From: Conchocele bisecta
Taxonomy: Eukaryota > Mollusca > Bivalvia > Lucinida > Thyasiridae
Reading direction: 5' to 3'
NCBI GenBank assembly: GCA_029237695.1
Contig: CM055272.1
Coordinates: forward strand, 18,588,042-18,652,041
Length of the DNA: 64,000 bases
The notes under the pieces are model-generated. The model searched no databases. It was not told the origin of the DNA and worked only from the letters and a program-made list of their open reading frames with translations. Positions 1-8,871 of this stretch are shown here, one piece after another. The translations under genes were made by a program, and so were the position numbers. Positions within the stretch are counted from its first letter, which is position 1; each line of letters begins with the position of its first letter.

Positions 1-2868
1 GGGGTACGGGGACGACGCAGTATACAGGGGAGGTAACTACGGGGTACGGGGACGAAACAGTATACAGGGGAGGTAACTACTGGGTACGGGGACGACACAG
101 TATACAGGGGAGGTAACTACGGGGTACGGGGACGACACAGTATACAGGAGGTAAGTACGGGGTACTGGAACGTCACAGTATACAGGAGGCAACTACGGGG
201 TACGCGGACGTCACAGAATGCAGGAGGTAACTAACGTGTACGGGGACGAAACAGTATACAGGGCGGGGGGGTAACTACGGTACTGGGGACGACACAGTAT
301 ATAGGAGGTAACTACGGGGTATGGGGACGTCACCGTATACAATGGGGGGGGGGTGGGGGTAAACTATTAGGTACTGGGACGACATAGTATATAGGAGGTA
401 ACTACGGGGGTGCGTGAACGTCACAGTATACAGGAGGTAAACTACGGGTATGGGGACGACACAGTATACAGGGGGGGGGGTGGGGGGGGTAACTACGGGG
501 TACTGGGACGACACAGTATACAGGAGGTAACTACTGGGTGTGGAGACGTGACAGTATACAGGGGTTAACTACGGGGTACGGGGACGGCACAATATACAGG
601 GGGGTGGGGTAACTACGGGGTACTGGGACGACACATTATATAGGAGGTAATTACGGGGTATGGGGAAGTCCCATTATACAGGAGGTAACTACGTGGTACT
701 GGGACGTCACAGTATATAGCAGCTAACTTCGCGGTACGTGGATGTCACAGTATACAGGACGTAACTACTGGTTACCGGGACGACCCAGGTATACAGGAGG
801 CTAAGGACGAACCCAACAGTTTTTACATGTGGGGGGAGGGCGGTAACTACGGGGTACTGGGGGACGACATAGTTTAATATTTAGGAGGCAAAACTACGGG
901 GTTAAGGTGGGGTACGTCACAGTATACTGGAGGTCACTACGGGGGGGTGACTGGGACGTACAGTACACAAGAGGTAACTACGGGGTACGTGGACGTCCCA
1001 CAGTATACAAAAGAGGTAACTACGGGGTATGGCCTCGGTCTCAGTATTTTACCAGGGGGGTAATATAAAACTACAGGGTACGGGGACGACACAGTATACA
1101 GGGAGGGATAATTACGGGGTACTGGGACGACCCAGTACATAGGAGGTAACTACGGGGTATGGGGACGTCATAGTATATAGAGGAGGTACCTACGGGGTAT
1201 TGGGACGTCACAAATTACAGGAGGTAACTACGGGGTAAGGGATGTCACAGTATACAGAAGGTAACTACGGTGTATCGGGACGACACAGTATACAGGAGGT
1301 AACTACGGGGTACGTGGACGTCACAATATACAGGAGGTATCTACGGTGTACGGCGACGACACAGTATACAGGGGAAGTAACTACGGGGTACGGGGACGAC
1401 GCAGTATACAGGGGATGGGTAACTACGGGGTACGGGGACGAAACAGTATACAGGGGAGGTAACTACTGGGTACGGGGACGACACAGTATACAGGGGAGGT
1501 AACTACGGGGTACGGGGACGACACAGTATACAGGAGGTAACTACGGGGTACTGGAACGTCACAGTATACAGGAGGTAACTACGGGGTACGGGGACGTCAC
1601 AGTATGCAGGAGGTAACTAATGTGTACGGGGACGAAACAGTATACAGGGCGGGGGGTAACTACGGGGTACTGGGACGACACAGTATATAGGAGGTAATAC
1701 GGGGTGGCGTGGACGTCACAGGGTATACAGCAGGTAACTACGGGGGTATGGGGGACGACACAGTATACAGGGGGGGGGGGGTAAACTACGGGGTATGGGG
1801 ACGACACAGTATATAGGAGGTAACTACGGGGTATGGGGACGTCACCGTATACAGGAGGTAACTACGGGGTATGGGACACACAGTATTTCAGGTGGGTAAA
1901 CTATTGGGTAAATGGGACGACATAGTATATAGGAGGTAATACGGGGGGTGCGTGGACGTCTACAGTATACAGGAGGGTAACTACGGGGTATGGGGACGAC
2001 ACAGTATACAGGGGGGGGGGGGGGTAACTACGGGGTACTGGGACGACACAGTATATAGGAGGTAACTACTGGGTGTGGAGACGTGACAGTATACAGGGGT
2101 TAACTACGGGGTACGGGGACGGCACAATATACAGGGGGGTGGGGCAACTACGGGGTACTGGGACGACACATTATAGAGGAGGTAATTACGGGGTATGGGG
2201 AAGTCCCATTATACAGGAGATAACTACGTGGTACTGGGACGTCACAGTATGTAGGAGCTAACTTCGCGGTACGTGGATGTCACAGTATACAGGACGTAAC
2301 TACTGGTTACCGGGACGACACAGTATACAGGAGGCAAGGACGACACAGTATACATGTGGGGGAGGGCGGTAACTACGGGGTACTGGGACGACATAGTATA
2401 TAGGAGGCAACTACGGGGTATGGGTACGTCACAGTATACTGGAGGTCACTACGGGGTACTGGGACGTCACAGTATACAAGAGGTAACTACGGGGTACGTG
2501 GACGTCACAGTATACAAGAGGTAACTACGGGGTATGGCCTCGTCACAGTATACAGGGGGTAACTACAGGGTACGGGGACGACACAGTATACAGGGAGGGA
2601 TAACTACGGGGTACTGGGACGATACAGTACATAGGAGGTAACTACGGGGTATGGGGACGTCATAGTATATAGAGGAGGTACCTACGGGGTATTGGGACGT
2701 CACAAAATACAGGAGGTAACTACGGGGTAAGGGATGTCACAGTATACAGAAGGTAACTACGGGGTATCGGGACGACACAGTATACAGGAGGTAACTACGG
2801 TGTACGTGGACGTCACAATATACAGGAGGTATCTACGGTGTACGACGACGACACAGTATACAGGAGGT
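1..2868. repeat. Higher-order duplication inside the 38-bp array
   Basis: Positions 1-1,384 and 1,385 to about 2,868 are two copies of the same ordered series of unit variants. Position 1 matches 1,385 and position 1,242 matches 2,734. The offset grows from 1,384 to 1,492 because of indels. Copy 1 carries many small insertions and base changes (for example 780-920 compared with 2,310-2,420) that break the otherwise regular units. Unequal exchange would produce such a block, and so would duplicated haplotype sequence in an assembly. Confidence 0.85.
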
Positions 2869-4934
2869 AACTACGGGGTATGTGGACGTCACAGTATGCT
2901 GCAGGTAACTACGGGGTACGGGGACGTCACAGTATGCAGAAGGTAACTACGGGGTACGGGGACGACACAGTATACAGGAGGTAACTACGGGGTATTGGGA
3001 CGTCACATAATACATGAGGTAACTACGGAGTACGGACCGTCACAGTATACAGGAGGTAACTACGGGGTACGTGGACGACACAGTATACAGGGGGGGGGGG
3101 GGGGGGGGGGTGGTAACTACGGGTACTGGGACGACACAGTATATCTGGTATATAGAAGGTAACTACGGGGTGTGGGGACGTGACAGTATACAGGAGGTAA
3201 CAACGGAGTATGGGGACGTCACAGTATACAGGGGGTAACTACCGGGTACGGGGACGGCACAATATACAGAGGGGTGGGGGTGGTAACTACGTGGTACTGG
3301 GACGACACATTATATAGAAGGTAATTACGGGGTATGGGGAAGTCACATTATACTGGAGGTAACTACGGGGTACTGGGACGTCACAGTATATAGGAGCTAA
3401 CTACGCGGTACGGGGACGTCACAGTATACAGGACGTAACTACGGGGTACCGGGACAACACAGTATACAGGAGATAACTACGGGGTACGAGGACGACACAG
3501 TATGTAGGGCAGGTAATTACGGGTACGGGGACGACACAGTATACAGAGGGTAACTACGGGGTACGGGGACGACACAGTATACAGGAGGTAACTACGGGGT
3601 ACGGAGACGTCACAGTATACAGAAGGTAACTACATGGTATGTGGACGTCACGATATACAGCTGATAACTACGGTGTACGGGGACGACACAGTATACAGGA
3701 GGTAACTACGGGGTATGTGGACGTCACAGCATGATGAAGGTATCTACTGGGTACGGGGACGTCACAGTATACTGGAGGTAACTAAGGTTACGGGACGTCA
3801 CTGTATACAGGAAGTAACTACGGGGTACGTGGACGTCACTGTATAAAGGAGGTAACTACGGGGTACGAGGACGTCATTTTATACAGGAGGTAACTACGGT
3901 GTACGGGGACGCCACACTAGACAGGAGGTGGACGTCACATTATTCACATGGTAACTACGTGGTACGCGGACGTCACAGTATACTGGAGGTAACTACGGGT
4001 ATGTGGACGTCACAGGATACAGGAGGTAACTACGGTGTACGGGGACGACACAGTATACATGAGTTAACTAGGGGGTATGTGGACGTCACAGTATGCAGAA
4101 GGTAACTACGATGTACGGAGACAAAACAGTATACAGGGAAGGGTAACTACGGGGTACTGGGACGATACAGTATATAGGAGGTAACTACGGTGTATGGGGA
4201 CGTCATCGTATACAGGAGGTAACTACGGGGTATGGTGACGTCACAGCATACAGGGGGTAACTACGGGGTACGGGGACGACACAGTATACAGGAGGTAACT
4301 ACGGGGTACTGGGACTTCACAGTATACAGGAGGTAAGGACGTCACAGTATACATGAGGTAACTACGGGGAACGGGGACGACATATTATACCGGGGGGGGG
4401 GGGGGGGGGGGTGGGGGGGGTGGTAATTACGGGGTACTGGGGACGACACAGTATACATGAGGCAACTAGTCACAATATACAGGAGGTAACTACGGGTTAC
4501 CGGGACGACACAGTATACAAGATGTAACTACGGGGTACGGGGACGACACAGTATATATAGGGCAGGTAACTACGGGTACGGGTACGACACAGTATAAAGG
4601 GGGTAACTACGGGGTACGGGGATTACACAGTATACAGGGGGTAACCACGGGATACGGAGAGTCACAGTATACAGAAGGTAACTACGGGGTACGTGAACGT
4701 CACAATATACAGGTGATAACTACGGTGTACGGGGACGACACAGTATACAGGAGGTAACTACGGGGTATGTGGACGTCACAGTATGCTGAAGGTAACTACG
4801 GGGTGTGGGGACGTGACAGTAAACAGGAGGTAACTACGGGGTAAGTGGACGTCACAGTATACAGGGGGTAACTACGGGGTACGGGGACGACACAGTATAC
4901 AGGGGGGGGGGTAACTACGGGGTCCTGGCGAACT
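1..4934. repeat. 38-bp minisatellite array
   Basis: Head-to-tail copies of a 38-bp unit built around ACAGTATACAGGAGGTAACT followed by a GGGGTACGGGGACG-type segment. The array length corresponds to roughly 125-130 units. Variants differ in the number of Gs and in GACGAC versus GACGTC. Several units carry long poly-G runs, for example near 3,091-3,111 and 4,391-4,420. The right edge is sharp: the repeat stops at about 4,930 and coding-like, GC-richer sequence begins. The left edge is outside the window. Open frames inside it are by-products of the repeat and are not genes. Confidence 0.97.
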
Positions 4935-5114
4935 AAATGTGTCGCCCTCTTTCACTGGAAGGACCGAGACTCATTCGATGACTGTCTTCGAGAGAACGAC
5001 GTTATCCCAACGCGCGAGGAGCGCCTGGAGGTTCGACAGATGCTTTCGAAAACTAAGCACGGCAAGCTTCTGCTAAAGACTGATCAACCAACTGCTTACA
5101 AAGTCATCAATTAA
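4935..5114 (+). pseudogene. C-terminal fragment of an unknown cassette gene
   Basis: An open frame runs out of the minisatellite edge to a TAA stop at 5,112-5,114. It encodes about 59 residues of normal-looking, charged protein with no ATG near its left end. Features include a VALFHWKDRDSF segment, an ERLEVRQML helix and a TDQPTAYKVI end. GC content and codon use match the genes to its right and not the flanking repeats. The gene was therefore probably truncated when the minisatellite formed or invaded, or the left part is missing from the assembly. I do not recognise it firmly. Given the integrase downstream, the C-terminus of a packaging ATPase or another virion-type protein is one possibility, but this is a guess. 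Confidence 0.5.
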
Positions 5115-5117
5115 TTA

Positions 5118-5265
5118 CTGAGCAATTATTAAGCGGAGCAATGCTTAACAATGCTGAGCAATGCTTAATAATGCTGAACAATGCTTAACAAATGCTTAGC
5201 AATTGCTTAACAATGCTGAACAAATGCTGAACAATGTGGGATTGCTCAGCTTAATAATTGTTCAG
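5118..5265. repeat. Intergenic inverted repeat with short direct repeats
   Basis: The gap between two cassette genes holds many copies of a GCTTAACAAT / GCTGAACAAT decamer-like motif. It is bounded by an inverted pair: CTGAGCAATTATTAAGC at 5,118-5,134 and GCTTAATAATTGTTCAG at 5,249-5,265, which match at 16 of 17 positions. The array begins four bases after the upstream stop codon and ends about 120 bases before the next ATG. A transcription-end hairpin, a promoter element or an origin-like structure would all fit; the sequence does not choose between them. Confidence 0.7.
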
Positions 5266-5388
5266 CAAGTATTGCTTTGTTGCGAGCATAACGGTGATCA
5301 TAAGTATCGGGTGGTGCACTTGGCAATATGTTAGACTTATGAGACTTGTCAGAATAGTACACCCAACACTGTTGAAATAAATAAAATA

Positions 5389-6090
5389 ATGAACTGCGAC
5401 GAACTTCTCGATCAGCTAATGGAAGAAACACTCGTGCCGATATCTTTCCTGAAAGATGGTACGACTGCCGACACGACTGAAACTTCTTTCCTGAAAGATG
5501 GAACACCTGTTGGCACGACTGCCGATACGGTATTTGCCCAACCGCTCCAGCTCAGGAGCGGCAGTGGGATGAAAGAAAATGAAAACGCGGCGCGACTCGA
5601 GCGGCTAGCTGCGCTGGTTGCTGGGGGACAATCGGAGCATTATCTCGGTAGGCGTCTCTCAGTTTGTCAGGTGGATAAGATGTCAGATGCGGGGATTGAT
5701 AAAATGTATGCGCGATACGAATCTAGGTTAGGTGCAGAGATGACAAAATCTCTTGGATCGGCGGCTATTCATTTGTACGCTACCGCTGTTAGTATACTTC
5801 TCCCTATACCAAACACCGCGGGGTTGATTCGCGATCTAGAGACTGACCCTTTTATAGGACACACTCTTAGAACAGCCTGCTGCTCAATTTATCACAAGTT
5901 TGGAATGTACTTAGCTCCGCTGACAACCGTGTTGACCACGGGTAAACACTGTCAATTTGGACATATATGCACACGAACTATAAGCTCAGAAAATTATGAC
6001 ACAAGACGCACCTGCGAGAGTGACGGAACCGCAATCCCCGATTGCTCCAACACTGTTGAACCCGATTGCAGCACTTCCAACTCCGATTGA
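5389..6090 (+). CDS. Hypothetical cassette protein 1 (233 aa)
   Basis: Unrecognised protein, probably a component of the virus-like or Polinton-like cassette. The N-terminus is acidic and contains a near-repeat in which SFLKDGT occurs twice about 17 residues apart (residues about 19-38). The middle (residues about 70-170) is helical and well ordered in appearance. It contains an RLSVCQVDKMSDAGIDKMY stretch and later an HCQFGHIC pair of Cys/His residues that could bind metal. The last 30 or so residues are Ser/Thr/Asp-rich and overlap the next ORF by 95 nt in another frame, so the natural stop may lie earlier, or a frameshift may join the two. The start ATG follows AATAAATAAAATA. No family assignment is made; a minor virion protein is conceivable from context only. 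Confidence 0.65.
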   Translation: MNCDELLDQLMEETLVPISFLKDGTTADTTETSFLKDGTPVGTTADTVFAQPLQLRSGSGMKENENAARLERLAALVAGGQSEHYLGRRLSVCQVDKMSDAGIDKMYARYESRLGAEMTKSLGSAAIHLYATAVSILLPIPNTAGLIRDLETDPFIGHTLRTACCSIYHKFGMYLAPLTTVLTTGKHCQFGHICTRTISSENYDTRRTCESDGTAIPDCSNTVEPDCSTSNSD

Positions 6091-6454
6091 TCCGCCAACG
6101 GCGTTGGGGGAGCAAGCTCCACAGAAACAAACTCCACAGGAGCAAGCTCCGGTTGCACGACATAAAAAACGAAAAAGACAGGCAGCTGGGCGGGCAGCGG
6201 CTGCCACCCGAAAAGTTAAACAAGATAAAATACTCGCCGAGCTTCGAGAGGCCAAACGGTCGTTATTTGTTCCTGCTGTTGAAACAGCAAAACGCCCGGT
6301 GGTTCCACATCCGAAGGCAGCTGTTTCTCCCCCAACACCGTTGGAAGATCAATCCCCGATTGCTGTAGCTCCTACCTGGATCATCCCGTGGGTTGTTGGT
6401 GGTGGTCTGGCAGTTGTGGGCACCCTGTGTGTGCTGAAATACCTTTCGAAATAA
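5996..6454 (+). CDS. Hypothetical basic protein with C-terminal membrane segment (152 aa)
   Basis: Unrecognised. The N-terminal 50 residues are rich in Pro, Gln and Ala. Residues about 55-85 are strongly basic, with a KKRKRQAAGR core followed by a charged helix. Residues about 127-150 form a hydrophobic segment (IIPWVVGGGLAVVGTLCVL) ending in KYLSK, which suggests a single tail-anchored transmembrane helix. It overlaps the preceding ORF by 95 nt in a different frame. A DNA-binding membrane or virion-core protein would suit the composition, but that is inference. Alternatively the overlap region is one gene broken by an indel near 6,000. It ends 132 nt before the next gene. Confidence 0.6.
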   Translation: MTQDAPARVTEPQSPIAPTLLNPIAALPTPIDPPTALGEQAPQKQTPQEQAPVARHKKRKRQAAGRAAAATRKVKQDKILAELREAKRSLFVPAVETAKRPVVPHPKAAVSPPTPLEDQSPIAVAPTWIIPWVVGGGLAVVGTLCVLKYLSK

Positions 6455-6586
6455 CCCCCAACTCCAATTTCGATTGGGGCTCCTGTGCAGTTGGAGGCGG
6501 TTCCGAAGAAAGTTACGAAACCGATTGCACCCCATTTAAACATTGATCGCGATCCATTTTATATGCAATAATTATAGTTATCAAAA

Positions 6587-6820
6587 ATGGCTGAAAACGA
6601 TGGTAAAATGATAGTGAATGCGCTTTATAACGCCGTGGTGATATCGGGTCTCAGTATCGGGTTTGCTCGACTATCAAAGATGGCCTTCGGAGGGCCCTCT
6701 CCCAAATTGGACATGACTGTGAGAGACGTAGGGCTCGTGACCTTGAATGTGGCGGCCGCAGTTGGGACTCGAGATTATCTAGTTAAAGCTGGAATTCTAC
6801 CCTCTAATATATGGAAATAA
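6587..6820 (+). CDS. Small predicted membrane protein (77 aa)
   Basis: Compact ORF with a strong start context (TCAAAAATGG) preceded by an AT-rich TTTTATATG stretch. Two hydrophobic segments are visible, at about residues 9-33 (NALYNAVVISGLSIGFA) and about 47-70 (GLVTLNVAAAVG), joined by a basic/polar turn. The protein therefore looks like a two-pass membrane polypeptide. Its TAA stop shares bases with the next gene's ATG (TAATG). It resembles the small hydrophobic proteins of Maverick/Polinton or adintovirus-like elements in size, position and topology, although I cannot name a family from sequence alone. Function unknown. Confidence 0.7.
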   Translation: MAENDGKMIVNALYNAVVISGLSIGFARLSKMAFGGPSPKLDMTVRDVGLVTLNVAAAVGTRDYLVKAGILPSNIWK

Positions 6821-7275
6821 TGGCTTCGATCGGACTAATGATAGGTGGTGCAGTCGTGAGCGCTGTGGCATTCGGCGGTAGCAACTATTTATTCTCGTTA
6901 ATAGGAAAATCGGACGCGGATGAGGAGCGCAAGCGTCACGATTTAGCTGCAGAACAACTCAAGAGCGCAGACGCAGCATGGTCGAAAAAACGAACCGCAC
7001 ATCTGGACTGGGTCAACGAAGAGCTTCGCCGCGAGAATCACGCCGCTCAAACTTTCCAGAACGTTGAAGAAGCCAACCGCGAGTACGCGCTGGCATATCC
7101 GCAGAGAAGTCTCGCGCCGCTGGATCCCGAGCCCCAACTTTCAGATTTCTATGTACCGTCAGAGGCCCAAAAAGACCGCGAGATCGCGTTCATCGTCGTG
7201 GGAATGGCTGCGACGGGTCTCGTCAGCTACTATATTGGAAAAGTAATAAGCAAAAGCAATAAGCAAAAGCAATAA
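6820..7275 (+). CDS. Two-TM protein with central charged helix (151 aa)
   Basis: Starts at the ATG overlapping the upstream stop (TAATGG). This start has A at -3 and G at +4, so I prefer it to the in-frame ATG at 6,811, which would add only MEI. A hydrophobic N-terminal segment (residues about 2-27, GLMIGGAVVSAVAFGG) is followed by a long charged stretch beginning DADEERKRHD that looks helical or coiled-coil (about 32-85). A Pro-rich linker then leads to a second hydrophobic segment (about 121-143, IAFIVVGMAATGLVSYYIG). It ends in a Lys/Gln/Ser tail made by a small repeat. The architecture suggests a membrane-bound structural protein. Together with the 77-aa gene it forms a tightly linked pair. 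Function not known. Confidence 0.7.
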   Translation: MASIGLMIGGAVVSAVAFGGSNYLFSLIGKSDADEERKRHDLAAEQLKSADAAWSKKRTAHLDWVNEELRRENHAAQTFQNVEEANREYALAYPQRSLAPLDPEPQLSDFYVPSEAQKDREIAFIVVGMAATGLVSYYIGKVISKSNKQKQ

Positions 7276-7294
7276 TTATTTAATTTTTTTTTTA

Positions 7295-7297
<3 letters not shown>

Positions 7298-7331
<34 letters not shown>
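7298..7331. repeat. (TA)n microsatellite inside the cassette
   Basis: About 17 TA dinucleotides follow a poly-T/AT stretch and end six bases before the next ATG. It separates two otherwise GC-richer genes and may contribute an AT-rich promoter-like leader. Confidence 0.9.
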
Positions 7332-7334
<3 letters not shown>

Positions 7335-7336
7335 CG

Positions 7337-7705
7337 ATGTTAGTTGACGAACTTTATTTTGCTATGATCGATGTAGGCTACACTGCCCTTAAACACCGTT
7401 TAGCTGGCGCAAAGGGTCTGATTCGTCTGGCCCAAGATTATCTCGAGACGTGGCGCGAGGACGAAAAAGCGGCCACCCTTTTCGCAAAGCGGATGTTAGA
7501 TTCCTCCGAGTTAGATTCCTCCGAGTTAGATTCCTCCGAGTTAGATTCCGCCGAGTTCCTTCAGAACATAACCGGCAGCTGCAGCGAAGCTTCCAACAAA
7601 GGTTTATTATTAACGACGCAGTTACCGGACGATCTGGCGAGGGCATGTTGGAGATTGTCCGATCTATTACAATACCTCGCATACGATGGACACGCGCAAG
7701 CTTGA
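7337..7705 (+). CDS. Hypothetical helical protein with LDSSE repeats (122 aa)
   Basis: Unrecognised small acidic protein predicted to be mostly helical. It contains four tandem copies of a five-residue LDSSE/LDSAE motif encoded by a perfect or near-perfect 15-bp repeat at 7,496-7,555. The repeat keeps the reading frame and is probably variable in copy number. A C-terminal leucine-rich helix (about residues 97-115) follows. The ORF overlaps the integrase start by 20 nt. The gene lies between the membrane-protein pair and the integrase and shares their strand and base composition. No function is assigned. Confidence 0.6.
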   Translation: MLVDELYFAMIDVGYTALKHRLAGAKGLIRLAQDYLETWREDEKAATLFAKRMLDSSELDSSELDSSELDSAEFLQNITGSCSEASNKGLLLTTQLPDDLARACWRLSDLLQYLAYDGHAQA

Positions 7706-8540
7706 TACCAAACTATCGGTTCGCCAAGCGCGCAAGCTAGCGAACACATACTACAGCCCCCGCGGCTACTGGAAGGGACTCGCGGCCATCAAGAACCTCG
7801 CCGCGGCGACCAAGGTTTCCGAAAACGCTGCCAAGGAATGGCTCAAGAAGCAGACCATCTGGCAGATCTATTTACCCGCACCTCACAATATTCCGCGGCC
7901 GAAATTTGACGTGCCGGTGCCTAACGAAGTCCACCAGGCTGACCTCCTGTTTCTCCCTCACGATCGCGTCGGTCGCAAGACGTACAAGTACGCACTGACA
8001 ATCGTTGACGTAGCGAGTCGTTATAAGGGGGCTGAGCCGTTGGTCACTAAAGAGTCTAAGGAGGTGGCCGAGGCTCTTTCCCGAATATATAAGAGGAGTC
8101 CTCTCAAATGGCCGAATCTTCTCCAGGTCGATCCCGGCCGCGAGTTCATGGGCGCGGTCTCTCAGCTGTTGGCTAAACACGACGTTTCTGTCAGACGCGG
8201 CCGCGTCAACATCCACCGGGACCAGGGGATCGTGGAGCGGTTCAATCGAACCCTGGCTGAGAGGTTGTTCGGACACCAATATGCCAAAGAGCTTGTAGAC
8301 CCTCATACGCGATCGACCGAGTGGGTTACCAGTCTACCCTCCGTGGTCTCCGCACTGAACGGCGAGGTGACCAGATTGATCGGTAAAAAGCATGTAGATG
8401 CCATGAAGTCTAAAAAGGTGTCGCACAAACCATCCGCCGTCTCGCGCGGGCGACCCGTTGGTTTAGCGGAGAAACGACTTCCCTCGGATGTTGACGTCCG
8501 TACCGGGAGAGCTCGAAGGTGGCCGCCGCCGCGCGACTGA
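7686..8540 (+). CDS. Retroviral-type (rve) integrase, Maverick/Polinton-like
   Basis: Probable DDE integrase that would insert the element's DNA into chromosomes. The catalytic acidic residues are visible: D86 in HQADLL, D149 in QVDPGREF, and E184 in GIVERFNRTLAERLFG. There are 34 residues between the last two, one fewer than the usual DD35E. The N-terminal 60 residues are helical and basic but show no HHCC zinc-binding motif. The sequence style fits the integrases of Maverick/Polinton elements of invertebrates better than Gypsy integrases. The start ATG has a good context (ACGATGG) and overlaps the preceding ORF by 20 nt. The frame ends early in a Pro/Arg-rich tail (after about residue 268). 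The true C-terminal domain continues in another frame downstream, so the gene is broken by an indel near 8,500. Confidence 0.88.
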   Translation: MDTRKLDTKLSVRQARKLANTYYSPRGYWKGLAAIKNLAAATKVSENAAKEWLKKQTIWQIYLPAPHNIPRPKFDVPVPNEVHQADLLFLPHDRVGRKTYKYALTIVDVASRYKGAEPLVTKESKEVAEALSRIYKRSPLKWPNLLQVDPGREFMGAVSQLLAKHDVSVRRGRVNIHRDQGIVERFNRTLAERLFGHQYAKELVDPHTRSTEWVTSLPSVVSALNGEVTRLIGKKHVDAMKSKKVSHKPSAVSRGRPVGLAEKRLPSDVDVRTGRARRWPPPRD

Positions 8541-8775
8541 TCCCGTGTGGTCTCTCAAAGTATATCATCTTGATCGATCTATTACCAAATCCGATGAGCC
8601 CGTGCTCTACTATTTGGATGATGGTCCATCGCGCGGGTTTGTTCGCGAAGAACTTCTTGCGGTGCCTTCTGACACCCAGCTACACCCAGCTACACCCAAA
8701 CCGCCCGTCGTTATAGTCGGTGATTTCTACACTCCCAGCGCCAATCAGACCAATATAGTTGATGTTTATAGGTGA
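8500..8775 (+). pseudogene. Frame-shifted C-terminal part of the integrase
   Basis: This frame, different from the catalytic-domain frame, continues in sense from GELEGGRRRATDPVWS through EPVLYYL and SRGFVREELLAVP to a stop at 8,773-8,775. That is the kind of small beta-rich, basic C-terminal domain expected after an rve integrase core. The break lies at about 8,495-8,515. It could be a genuine inactivating deletion or a base-calling error. A tandem duplicate of TACACCCAGC is visible near 8,680-8,695. Confidence 0.75.
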
Positions 8776-8841
8776 TGGGTTGGTGGTGGTTGTTCTAGTT
8801 AAATTCTCAAAATTTAAATTACATTAATTAATTAATTATTG

Positions 8842-8871
8842 TACCCCTATATAATAATAGGGGTATAAAAG
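8842..8871 (+). promoter_or_regulatory. Hairpin plus TATA box after the integrase
   Basis: A perfect 9-bp inverted repeat (TACCCCTAT ... ATAGGGGTA, 8,842-8,850 and 8,857-8,865) with a 6-nt AT loop. It overlaps a canonical TATAAAAG (8,864-8,871) and sits about 65 bp after the integrase stop. This could be a promoter for something to the right, a terminator of the cassette, or part of an element terminus. No clear gene starts within the next several hundred bases. Confidence 0.5.

Noticed and set aside
1..4934. 38-bp direct repeats resembling a CRISPR array
   Set aside because: Units are contiguous with no unique spacers, and the context is an animal genome.
7872..8306. 144-codon minus-strand ORF
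   Set aside because: Antisense shadow of the integrase catalytic domain.
4935..8775. Bacterial contamination
   Set aside because: Start contexts are eukaryote-like, there are no ribosome-binding sites, and the block carries a (TA)n tract like its surroundings.
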